NCBI GenBank assembly: GCA_032718475.1
Contig: JAUCBJ010002301.1
Location: 1 to 33,216 of the forward strand
Reading direction: 5' to 3'
Length of the DNA: 33,216 nucleotides
Source of the DNA: Nemertoderma westbladi
Lineage: Eukaryota; Xenacoelomorpha; Nemertodermatida; Nemertodermatidae
Below the pieces are notes generated by a model that saw only the letters and a program-made list of their open reading frames with translations, was not told the DNA's origin and did no database searches. The position numbers were made by a program, and so were the translations under genes. This document shows positions 21,001 to 30,592 of this stretch, one piece after another; position 1 is the stretch's first letter, and the number at the start of each line of letters is the position of its first letter.

Positions 21001-23430
21001 GGAGTTCCTACTCTCCTTGTGACGATGGGAGTTCCCACTCCCCTTGCAACGATGGGAGTTCCTACTCCCCTTGTGACGATGGGAGTTCCTACTCCCCTTG
21101 TGACGACTGGAGTTCCTACTCCCCTTGCAACGATGGGAGTTCCTACTCCCCTTGCAACGGTGGGAGTTTCTACTCCCCTTGTGACGATGGGAGTTACTAC
21201 TCCCCTTGCAACGATGGGAGTTCCTACTCCCCTTGTGACGATGGGAGTTCCTACTCCCCTTGCAACGATGGGAGTTCCTACTCCCCTTGTGACGATGGGA
21301 GTTCCTACTCCCCTTGTGACGATGGGAGTTCCTACTCCCCTTGTGACGATGGGAGTTCCTACTCCCCTTGCAACGGTGGGAGTTTCTACTCCCCTTGTGA
21401 CGATGGGAGTTACTACTCCCCTTGCAACGATGGGAGTTCCTACTCCCCTTGTGACGATGGGAGTTCCTACTCCCCTTGCAACGATGGGAGTTCCTACTCC
21501 CCTTGTGACGATGGGAGTTCCTACTCCCCTTGTGACGATGGGAGTTCCTACTCCCCTTGTGACTATGGGAGTTCCTACTCCCCTTGCAACGATGGGAGTT
21601 CCTACTCCCCTTGTGACGATGGGAGTTCCTACTCCCCTTGCAACGATGGGAGTTCCTACTCCCCTTGTTACGACTGGAGTTCCTACTCCCCTTGCAACGA
21701 TGGGAGTTCCTACTCCCCTTGTGACGATGGGAGTTCCTACTCCCCTTGTTACGACTGGAGTTCCTACTCCCCTTGCAACGATGGGAGTTCCTACTCCCCT
21801 TGTGACGATGGGAGTTCCTACTCCCCTTGTGACGATGGGAGTTCCTACTCCCCTTGTGACGATGGGAGTTTCTACTCCCCTTGCAACGATGGGAGTTCCT
21901 ACACCCCTTGTGACGATTGGAGTTCCTACTCCCCTTGCAACGGTGTGAGTCCCTACACCCCTTGTGACGATTGGAGTTCCTACTCCCCTTGCAACGATGG
22001 GAGTTCCTACTCCCCTTGTGACGATGGGAGTTCCTACTCCCCTTGTGACGATGGGAGTTCCTACTCCCCTTGTGACGATGGGAGTTCCTACTCCCCTTGT
22101 GACGATGGGAGTTTCTACTCCCCTTGCAACGATGGGAGTTCCTACACCCCTTGTGACGATTGGAGTTCCTACTCCCCTTGCAACGATGGGAGTTCCTACT
22201 CCCCTTGTGACGATGGGAGTTCCTACTCCCCTTGTGACGATGGGAGTTCCTACTCCCCTTGTGACGATGGGAGTTTCTACTCCCCTTGTTACGACTGGAG
22301 TTCCTACTCCCCTTGCAACGATGGGAGTTCCTACTCCCCTTGTGACGATGGGAGTTCCTACTCCCCTTGCAACGATGGGAGTTCCTACTCCCCTTGTGAC
22401 GATGGGAGTTCCTACTCCCCTTGTGACGATGGGAGTTCCTACTCCCCTTGCAACGATGGGAGTTCCTACTCCCCTTGCAACGATGGGAGTTCCTACTCCC
22501 CTTGTGACGATGGGAGTTCCTACTCCCCTTGTGACGATGGGAGTTCCTACTCCCCTTGTGACGATGGGAGTTCCTACTCCCCTTGCAACGATGGGAGTTC
22601 CTACTCCCCTTGTGACGATGGGAGTTCCAACTCCCCTTGCAACGGTGGGAGTTTCTACTCCCCTTGTTACGACTGGAGTTCCTACTCCCCTTGCAACGAT
22701 GGGAGTTCCTACTCCCCTTGTGACGATGGGAGTTCCTACTCCCCTTGTGACGATGGGAGTTCCTACTCCCCTTATGACGATGGGAGTTCCTACTCCCCTT
22801 GCAACGATGGGAGTTCCTACTCCCCTTGTGACGATGGGAGTTCCTACTCCCTTTGCAACGATGGGAGTTCCCACTCCCCTTGTGACGATGGGAGTTCCTA
22901 CTCCCCTTAGGTCGATTGGAGTCAATACTCCCCTTGCAACGATGGGAGTTCCTACTCCCCTTGCAATGATGGGAGTTTCTACTCCCCTTGTGCCGATAGG
23001 AGTTCCTACTCCCCTTGCAACGATGGGAGTTCCTACTCCCCTTGCAACGATGGGAGTTCCTACTCCCCTTAGGTCGATTGGAGTCCCTACTCCCCTTTGT
23101 GACGATGGGAGTTCCTACTCCCCTTTGTGACGATTGGAGTCCCTACTCCCCTTTGTGACGATGGGAGTTCCTACTCCCCTTGTGACGATGGGAGTTCCTA
23201 CACCCCTTTGTGACGATGGGAGTTCCTACTCCTCTTGTGACGATTGGAGATCCTACTCCCCTTGCAACGATGGGAGTTCCTACTCCCCTTGTGACGATGG
23301 GAGTTCCTACTCCCCTTAGGTCGATTGGACTCCCTACTCCCCTTTGTGACGATGGGAGTTCCTACTCCCCTTTGTGACGATTGGAGTTCCTACTCCCCTT
23401 GCAACGATGGGAGTTCCTACTCCCCTTGTG
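15061..23430. repeat. 27-bp minisatellite, about 310 units, hairpin-forming, with higher-order repeats
   Basis: The unit is GGGAGTTCCTACTCCCCTT followed by GTGACGAT or GCAACGAT. The core GGGAGTTCCTACTCCC is an inverted repeat (GGGAGT / ACTCCC with a four-base loop), so each unit can form a hairpin on either strand. Variants include TTACGACT, CAACGGT, AAAAAT and, near the right end, AGGTCGATT spacers. Some units are 28 bases (CCCCTTTGTGACG). The period of 27 leaves very long frames open on both strands, up to 973 codons on plus and 963 on minus, but the 28-base units break the plus-strand frames. I do not treat any as a gene. Nested duplications at offsets of about 216, 406 and 2,244 bases show repeated block expansion. 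Assembly length in such an array should be viewed with caution. Confidence 0.97.
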
Positions 23431-24557
23431 GGGTATTTCGTATGAGATCAACACATCAAAAATCCTTACCATCTCAGATTTTCTTGAAATTTGGTGGAGA
23501 GGTAGTACCTATAGAGTAAGTAACTCATGCCAAATTTTAGATCTTGAACTGCTTGCAATCATGAGATATGCCACCTCAAAGTGTGAGGTTTTCGCCGATT
23601 TGCGGGTGGACCGGAAGTATACAAAGAGGCATTATTAATGAAGATCTCATAATAAACATGCAACATAAGTATTCATTTGGAAGCTCTTGTCTTGCTCTTT
23701 CATAATATCGTGATACTTGTGCTATACTTTCCACATAGCTCTTTTAATGTAGCTTTAAAGACTTTAAATGCGAAGCGCGAAAAACATGTATATTTCAATT
23801 TTGCTCAAACTTTGCTCAAGTTATCCTTATTATGTCTCTTAACACCCATAAAAAATTGGAATGGCTTTTGCGCCCCTTTGTGACTTACAGGCGTTTTTGT
23901 TTTGGTCATTCGACGGTTTTGCGAAACATCGCGAAACGTTGCGATCGCAACATACCAGCACCCCCCCCCCCCCAACAGGGGGATAGTAAACCACTAGCTA
24001 CGCTATTATACTGCCCTCCTGCCATAAACTACTTTATGCTAAACAATGATAATCAATTATTTTTATACCTGCCAAGATATTGGGTCAATACAAAAAGTTA
24101 AATTAATATTTTTTTCCAAGTAGATTATTATAGTTATTTACTAACTAGTTCAAACATTCCTTGGTTTGTTCATTTTATGGCAGCGGTTATGGTCTCCATG
24201 GCAGCGGTTATGGTCTCCAGACATATTTTTTGTTTAGTAATATGATAAAATTTCGTTTATTTGTATGCAATTTGTCTAGTTTTGTTTATGGAAAATAACT
24301 ATCTTATCTTATATATCTATCTTATACGGTTCCAGTAGGGTTTTGCAAAGTAATTCAGATTCCTATGTTTTTCCCACGTCATGTAAAATGTCTGAAGAAA
24401 GTGATTGAGAATCGCTTGGAAGAATTGGTAGTGTCATAGGAAAAATTTCAGGCGGAATTAAAATCAGATTATGCAACTGGTGTTTTAGATGACGTTATGA
24501 TTTAGCTACCACGGCTGATAAGTTAACCTCCCTTATCTATTATACATTATGGCGCTA
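23431..24557. other. Spacer between two arrays; no gene seen
   Basis: AT-rich text without a supported gene. Small features are a 14-base palindrome GTTGCGATCGCAAC at 23938-23951, a run of 13 C at 23961-23973, and a 21-base tandem duplication at 24177-24197 and 24198-24218. At 24367-24500 two short frames separated by a stop resemble a decayed coding scrap, but I could not assign a family. Confidence 0.6.
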
Positions 24558-26028
24558 GGTGGTTTAATAATGATTGTGTCGTTCGTGATTGGCGATGTAG
24601 CCGTTTTGATCGTCCCTGGACCTTATCGCCCCGGTGCTACAGTAGGTGGTTTAAAAATGATTGTGTCGTTCGTGATTGGCGATGTAGCCGTTTTGATCGT
24701 CCCTGGACCTTATCGCCCCGGTGCTACAGTAGGTGGTTTAAAAATGATTGTGTCGTTCGTGATTGGCGATGTAGCCGTTTTGATCGTCCCTGGACCTTAT
24801 CGTCCCGGTGCTACAGTAGGTGGTTTAAAAATGATTGTGTCGTTCGTGATTGGCGATGTAGCCGTTTTGATCGTCCCTGAACCTTATCGCCCCGGTGCTA
24901 CAGTAGGTGGTTTAATAATGATTGTGTCGTTCGTGATTGGCGACGTACCCGTTCCGATCCTCCATGGACCTTATCGCCCCAGTGCTACAGTAGGTGGTTT
25001 AAAAATGATTGTGTCGTTCGTGATTGGCGATGTAGCCGTTTTGATCGTCCCTGAACCTTATCGCCCCGGTGCTACAGTAGGTGGTTTAATAATGATTGTG
25101 TCGTTCGTGATTGGCGACGTACCCGTTCCGATCCTCCATGGACCTTATCGCCCCGGTGCTACAGTAGGTGGTTTAATAATGATTGTGTCGTTCGTGATTG
25201 GCGATGTAGCCGTTTTGATCGTCCCTGGACCTTATCGCCCCGGTGCTACAGTAGGTGGTTTAAAAATGATTGTGTCGTTCGTGATTGGCGATGTAGCCGT
25301 TTTGATCGTCCCTGGACCTTATCGCCCCGGTGCTACAGTAGGTGGTTTAAAAATGATTGTGTCGTTCGTGATTGGCGATGTAGCCGTTTTGATCGTCCCT
25401 GAACCTTATCGCCCCGGTGCTACAGTAGGTGGTTTAATAATGATTGTGTCGTTCGTGATTGGCGATGTAGCCGTTTTGATCGTCCCTGGACCTTATCGCC
25501 CCGGTGCTACAGTAGGTGGTTTAATAATGATTGTGTCGTTCGTGATTGGCGATGTACCCTTTCCGATCGTCCATGGACCTTATCGCCCCGGTGCTACAGT
25601 AGGTGGTTTAAATAATGATTGTGTCGTTCGTGATTGGCGATGTAGCCGTTTTGATCGTCCCGGAACCTTATCGCCCCGGTGCTACAGTAGGTGGTTTAAT
25701 AATGATTGTGTCGTTCGTGATTGGCGACGTACCCGTTCCGATCCTCCATGGACCTTATCGCCCCAGTGCTACAGTAGGTGGTTTAAAAATGATTGTGTCG
25801 TTCGTGATTGGCGATGTAGCCGTTTTGATCGTCCCTGAACCTTATCGCCCCGGTGCTACAGTAGGTGGTTTAATAATGATTGTGTCGTTCGTGATTGGCG
25901 ACGTACCCGTTCCGATCCTCCATGGACCTTATCGCCCCGGTGCTACAGTAGGTGGTTTAATAATGATTGTGTCGTTCGTGATTGGCGACGAACTCGTTCC
26001 GAACGTCCCTGGACCTTATCGCCCCTAT
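24558..26028. repeat. 87-bp minisatellite, 17 units, two alternating unit types
   Basis: The anchor GGTGGTTTAA recurs every 87 bases from 24558, with one 88-base step between 25602 and 25690. Units are of type A (GATGTAGCCGTTTTGATCGT) or type B (GACGTACCCGTTCCGATCCT). An A-B pair recurs four times (units 4-5, 6-7, 13-14, 15-16), so part of the array spread as a 174-bp dimer. Since 87 is a multiple of three, a 29-residue hydrophobic repeat is open for 429 codons from 24549 and, after the one-base shift, again from 25615. A second frame is also open, no splice or family signal is seen, and I treat it as non-coding. After 26028 the text decays, keeping a few TTATCGCC remnants to about 26130. Confidence 0.95.
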
Positions 26029-26387
26029 GAATTGGATTTTTTTTGGGAACTTATCGTTCCCCTGTTCCGAGTTTTTAGGAACTTATCGCCTATGACTCTT
26101 CATCGCCCCTGGTCCTTTATCGCCTGTCATTATGCAGGATACTTTCCCATACTTCCTCTAAGTCACATATTTTAGTTAAAAGTTTACTATTATATTTATA
26201 CTCAAATAGTTTCATTTAGAGGAGGGCTACAATTATAAATATTCATATTCAATTCATAGACGAAGTGTCAGGGGAATTATGTTCATAGCAGGGGGCCTAG
26301 ATCCCAAGCCTAAAGTTTGTTCTACGAGCCGAAGTTAGCAATGGGCAAAGGGTTCTAATAGTTTCTGGATCTTGTGAAAAAAAAAAC
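26029..26387. other. Unassigned spacer
   Basis: This segment contains decayed relatives of the 87-bp unit's TTATCGCCCC block up to about 26130, then unique-looking AT-rich sequence and a run of ten A at about 26377-26386. No gene is seen. Confidence 0.5.
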
Positions 26388-26572
26388 ATCACCATGGGTG
26401 ATCTTCCACAGTAAACTCTTCCACTCTGTTTCATAAAGGAATACAGTCTGTTCACCACCATGGGTGATCTTCCACAGTATACCCTTCCACTATTTCCTAA
26501 ATGAATGTCTGTACACCACCATCGGTGATCTTCCACAGTAAACCCTTCCACTATGTTTCCAAAAGGATTGTT
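26388..26572 (-). repeat. Three ~60-67-bp copies of a SINE-tail-like motif
   Basis: The block GGTGATCTTCCACAGTA, followed by a CCCTTCCACT-type segment, occurs with anchors at 26395, 26462 and 26523. The same text (CCACAGTAAACCCTTCCACT) recurs at about 27830-27852 inside the SINE, where it lies near the 3' end of that minus-strand element. The three copies are therefore probably a tandemly amplified tail of the same SINE family, in the same orientation. Confidence 0.7.
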
Positions 26573-26574
26573 TC

Positions 26575-27746
26575 CAAAATGGCTTCCGTAAAGCAAATGG
26601 CACTATGGAGCCTATTCTGGCACTTATAAGTTATCAATAAAGAAAGACAGACAACTGGCTATTATCTTTGTTGACTTCTTTAAAGCCTTCGACTCAGTCT
26701 CCCGACCACGTATGTTCACAGCATATTTGCAGCATAAGGGATTCCTGAGGAAATTATTGCAGCTATCACTGTGCGATGGTTCCACCATATTTGTGTCTAT
26801 TGCTGATACGAAGTCTTATGGGGAATCCTTCAGGGTGACACACTTGCACCATTTTTATTTGTAATTGTGTTTGATTATGTTCTACACCTGTACTTAGATC
26901 ATCTTAATAATAAAGATGGGGTGATGGTACCCCCTACTGGCACAAGAAGTGGAGGAAATCCCGCAAAGTACCTCACTGATCTAGACTTTGCTGATGACTT
27001 AGGGGTACTCTCATAATCACTAGAGGGGGCCCAAAGGCTCCTAGTGTTGGTCTTTTTGTAAACTCCAAGAAGACCAAAATTATATCAGTGAACCTTGACA
27101 GCCCACAAGAAATGCCTGATCATTATGGCATAAGCTCCAAAGATGGCTTGCTTGAGCACGTGGATGACTTCTGGTACTTGGGATCATGGATCCGAAAGTC
27201 AGATGATGTAGTGAAGTGGAGGGGAAGGCATTGGCAGCATATAGCAGCATATGGGCAGCATAGTCTGTCCAGGATTTGGAAGAATATAAATCCCATAGAA
27301 TAAAACGGAAACTCAAGGTCCGATTATGTACGGCAGTTGTAGTACGAGTACTCTTAGATGGGAGTCCATGCTGGGCTCTAACTGCTGAGGACACCAAATC
27401 TCTGGATGGCACATTCACAAGAATGCTACGACGGGTTCATTGTGTCAAGTACAATGAACACATCTACAATCAGACTCTATACACCATTGGAGATGTTTCA
27501 TTTGTCTCGGCTAGCTTGAAATTTGAACGGAAGCGTCTCCGCTTTGCAGGACATTGCTTTCGCCGTGAGGACCAGCCAGTGCACAATCTTATGCTCTGGC
27601 AGTCTCCATGGAGAATATTAGTATGGTGGACTGGACAGCACATGACTTCCTTGAGACGCATCTTAAAGGACACTGGCCTTGAAAATGCGGATGTCATGGG
27701 GGATAGGGAGTTGTGGCGGGGCAATTCTCTCTACAAACCGGCATAG
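26575..27746 (+). pseudogene. RTE-like LINE reverse transcriptase, 5'-truncated and frameshifted
   Basis: Fragments in shifting frames match the endonuclease-reverse transcriptase family common in marine invertebrate genomes. They are NGFRKANGTMEPIL at 26578, then IIFVDFFKAFDSV from about 26665, ILQGDTLAPFLF from about 26826, LDFADD with the catalytic FADD at 26987-26998, and a longer open stretch at 27276-27746 with TAEDTKSLDGTFTRMLRR and RFAGHCFRREDQP. At least two frameshifts precede FADD, a stop falls at 27014-27016, and the region after it is compressed. The endonuclease part is missing. It is not functional. Confidence 0.9.
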
Positions 27747-27802
27747 CACTTTTAATAATATATATGTAATATATATATAATGCAGCTGCAATGCAGCATG
27801 CC

Positions 27803-28030
27803 GATAGTAGTAGTATTAGTACGGACGATCCACCACAGTAAACCCTTCCACTCTGTTTTCCAAGTTGCCTTGGTTCCCATTTATCGACCAGGGAAGGATG
27901 AAAGAAATCCTGGGTTGGGCTAGGCTGCAGCATTTAATCCACTGTGGCCAAACAGTGATGCACCATCTAGGGATCGAACCCGGGCCTCTTCATTTGAAAC
28001 TTTAGAATTTCACCACTAGACCAAGCTGCC
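27803..28030 (-). mobile_element. tRNA-derived SINE
   Basis: On the minus strand the element starts GGCAGCTTGGTCTAGTGGTG at 28030. It has an internal promoter with an A box TGGTCTAGTGG (28023-28013) and a B box GGTTCGATCC (27980-27971). The acceptor and T arms do not pair as a working tRNA should, so this is a tRNA-like head and not a tRNA gene. A unique body of about 100 bases follows, then the tail motif shared with 26388-26572 and a TAC/TAG trinucleotide tract at about 27803-27820. RNA polymerase III transcription is known for the class. The driving LINE is not established, though the RTE fragment next to it is a candidate. Confidence 0.8.
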
Positions 28031-29111
28031 ACTTTTAACACAGAATAGAATACCAATATAAACAACAGGGACCCGGGGTTATTAACATTTAGTTAGGCAG
28101 ATGAAATATTGTCTAACTATAAATAATTATAATTATTGTATCTCTCCTCAGATTTCTCTATTTTTCTACACAGAAAGTAGGAAATGAGGCAGGAAACACA
28201 AGAATTATTAACAATAATTTTTAACACAGATTACACAGAATATTTATTCAACTAGTTAATTTAGCTATGAAATCACACAAAATTTAGATATAAAACGGTT
28301 AAATAAATTATATAGACCGACAGTAGTAATAATAATTTCGGGTGGAATACCCAAAACTGCACATATAATATTATTTGGATATCCTGTTTGATAGCCGCCT
28401 AAGAACGGGCCATCCCCATCCTTAAATTACGTAGCACAAGTCCAAAATCGTTCAAAAAAGCGTTACATCATTTAAGGAGGACCCATATTGTTGCATAGCA
28501 AAAGGGGTCGACTCACATAGCTAGCTACACCAATATTTAGCTAATGGTTTAGCCATTGACACAACCCAATTCTATTATATTCATTAAAGAGCACCAATTT
28601 TAATGATTTGCTAATTATTATTACCTAATTAAATTAAATCGTCTACAAAACTATAAACCTGATTGTTTTAGAATGTTGAAGCTGTGTCACGCTGTCACGC
28701 CAAAATGTATACTAAAAGTCGCACACATCGAACTGGGCTGGAGCATAAGATAACACGAGCAGCAAGTGAGCACAAACATTGAGCACAAATATGCAAAATT
28801 AACAAAATAAACAATCAAAATGAAATATACTGGAATATGAAAGTGCAGCATGGTTACATAAAGTAGATTGTTTACCAGTAAATAAACAAACACATTTAAT
28901 ATAAATTGTTTACAATAAAAACAGTATTAATTACAAATAAATACTGAATCTAAATAAGAAATATCAATAAAAGTAGATTATTATTCCAGTTACATTCAGC
29001 CCAGATGAAATGTACAATATTAAAACTTAGTATAAATAAATGTAAGTTAAAGTAAGTAACATAGGGCGGATACAGAGGATAATAAAAATAGAAGATAGTG
29101 ACGGGACGGTA
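28031..29111. other. AT-rich intergenic stretch, including any 3' UTR of the phosphatase gene
   Basis: No coding region is supported. The phosphatase gene on the minus strand ends at 29112, so its 3' UTR must extend leftwards into this stretch. I could not single out a polyadenylation signal with confidence. Confidence 0.6.
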
Positions 29112-29993
29112 CTATATGGCGTCGTGGGATTCTGTTAGCGAGCTCTGGGGTTTGAGACCGCCGTGTTTGTGTAACGGAATAACGAATACGGATATATCGT
29201 CGGCGCTGGCCTGTTTGTTCCCGGGGTTGCGCCACCCCTTGGGGGTCGGCATTCCGCGCGCGCGGTACACCAAGGCCTGCGCGGCGTGCGAGTAACGGTT
29301 GCAGTCGTCCCGCGGCCGTCCGGACAACGTGTCCCGGACAATGTCGGACACGTCCGCGTTGCTCAGGATGTCCCACAAGCCGTCGCTGCCCAACACGACG
29401 ACGTCGTCCTCGTTGTGCACCTCGGCTCCCATATCGTAGACTTGCACCTCCGGGACCGGGGTCAGGAACGGTTTGATGTAGATGTCGGACTCGTAGACGC
29501 GAAGATCGTGATCCCCGAATCCCCGGGTCACCCCGATCGTAGCCATAACCCGCGCGCGTTTCCCCTCCCCGTATATCAACGGATGCCGCAGGTCCTGCTC
29601 CCTTATAGTCTTGTAGGACCAGCCCACGGTGCTGTGGTTCCGGTACAACAGTCGCTTCCCGAGGTCCCGTCGATGGATCCTACGGATGAACTCGAGTTCC
29701 GTGAACTCCTCCTTCAGTAGTTGGGGGTGGAGGAAGGCGAGGTACTGTAGTCTGCGTCGGTCTGTCTCGGGAGTGAAGTCGGTGGAGAGGGCGACGGGTC
29801 GTTGGTGTCGGCGGCACAGGACGGCTCGCGAGTCGCCCGCGTTCGCTACGTAGAGTTTACCGAGGAAGAATACGGCGACGAGGGCCGTGCAGCCTCCCGT
29901 TATGCGGTAGTAGGCCCGCTCCCGTCCGATTTCGGCGTCCATCTCAGTGAAGGCAGCCTCCAGAGCGCCGACCACAAGGGATTCCACCGTAAC
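29112..29993 (-). CDS. PPM1H: PPM1H-like PP2C protein phosphatase, exon 2 (C-terminal)
   Basis: This exon encodes residues 195-487 and the stop of a Ser/Thr phosphatase of the metal-dependent PPM/PP2C family. It opens after a ...TTCTAG acceptor at 29994-29995 in phase 0. Visible motifs are ITGGCTAL (225-232), VANAGDSR (243-250), the subfamily block FTPETDRRRLQYLAF (267-281), YGEGKRARVMATIGVTRGFGDHD (335-357), SDGLWD with the metal-binding Asp398, and ADDISVFVIPL with Asp459/Asp460. Order, spacing and the subfamily block match PPM1H/PPM1J/PPM1M, best PPM1H. In vertebrates PPM1H dephosphorylates Rab GTPases that LRRK2 phosphorylates; that this homologue does so is inference. The exon is markedly GC- and CpG-rich compared with the repeat DNA around it. 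No break is seen. Confidence 0.95.
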   Translation of the reverse strand, partial: VTVESLVVGALEAAFTEMDAEIGRERAYYRITGGCTALVAVFFLGKLYVANAGDSRAVLCRRHQRPVALSTDFTPETDRRRLQYLAFLHPQLLKEEFTELEFIRRIHRRDLGKRLLYRNHSTVGWSYKTIREQDLRHPLIYGEGKRARVMATIGVTRGFGDHDLRVYESDIYIKPFLTPVPEVQVYDMGAEVHNEDDVVVLGSDGLWDILSNADVSDIVRDTLSGRPRDDCNRYSHAAQALVYRARGMPTPKGWRNPGNKQASADDISVFVIPLHKHGGLKPQSSLTESHDAI

Positions 29994-30229
29994 CTAGAAT
30001 ATAAAGAGTAAAGTTACATGACAGTTGCTCGTCTAAGGCGATCTACGAGTAAAGCTTCACCGCCATACCGGTACCAGTTTTCTCTCCCTTTGGAACTCAT
30101 CTCTATTGACGCCCTATAGCCCCTATGAAAGCCTCGCTGCTTATGGCGTCTCTAAAAGGGTCAAAATATAAATAATAAAAACCTCTATGATGAAAAAATA
30201 AAAATGCGTCCAAAAAAATACTGCAGTAA

Positions 30230-30424
30230 TACAATTTTTTTTCTACCGCAGTAATATAAAAAATTGTTACTGTAGTAAAAATATTGCAGTAACAAATATT
30301 TATTACTGCAGTAACAATTATTTATTACTGCAGTAACAATTATTTATTACTGCAGTAACAAATATTTGTTACTGCAGTAGTAATTATTTGTTACTGCAGG
30401 AGCAAATATTTATTACTGCAGTGC
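30230..30424. repeat. ~22-bp repeats around the palindrome TTACTGCAGTAA (left arm)
   Basis: About seven or eight units of the form TTACTGCAGTAACAAATATT, with ATTATT variants, lie here. A matching set is in the right arm at about 30815-30930. Each unit carries a 12-base palindrome with a PstI site at its centre. Confidence 0.85.
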
Positions 30425-30425
30425 C

Positions 30426-30592
30426 AAACTGTCATTTCATTGGCCGATATAATTCAATGATCCCCATCCCCTATCAGAATCCGCCCGCAGTTGAATGGTA
30501 GAGCCAGCCAAAGCTTAGGCTGGCCCTTCCATTCAACTGCGGTTTCTGATTGGGGATTCAATGAATTATATCGACCAATGAAAGGACAGTTT
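30426..30592. repeat. Long nested hairpin, about 80-base arms
   Basis: From AAACTGTC at 30426 the sequence reads inwards through a TTCATTGG(C/T)CGATATAATTCA block and a GCAGTTGAATGG block to GCCAGCC at 30503. The reverse complement then runs out from GGCTGGC (30518-30524) to GACAGTTT ending at 30592. The loop is AAAGCTTA, itself nearly palindromic. A few mismatches and small indels show moderate age. It sits inside the TA-flanked element and may be a separate fold-back insertion. Confidence 0.88.

Noticed and set aside
15006-23319. Many long open frames on both strands of the 27-bp array, up to 973 codons
   Set aside because: They follow from a period divisible by three and a unit without stops in several frames. 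Overlapping frames are open at once, 28-base units break the plus-strand frames, and starts and stops are dictated by the array.
15061-23430. CRISPR array
   Set aside because: The repeats abut directly with no unique spacers, and the window is eukaryotic.
24549-26175. Hydrophobic 29-residue repeat protein in the 87-bp array
   Set aside because: Two frames are open together, a one-base insertion at about 25611 breaks both, and nothing outside the array continues the protein.
27960-28030. A tRNA gene on the minus strand
   Set aside because: A and B boxes are good, but the acceptor and T stems do not pair, and a SINE-like body and tail follow, so it is a tRNA-derived SINE head.
29286-29853. 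Plus-strand frames opposite the phosphatase exon 2
   Set aside because: They are shadows created by the GC-rich PP2C exon, whose minus-strand reading carries all the family motifs.
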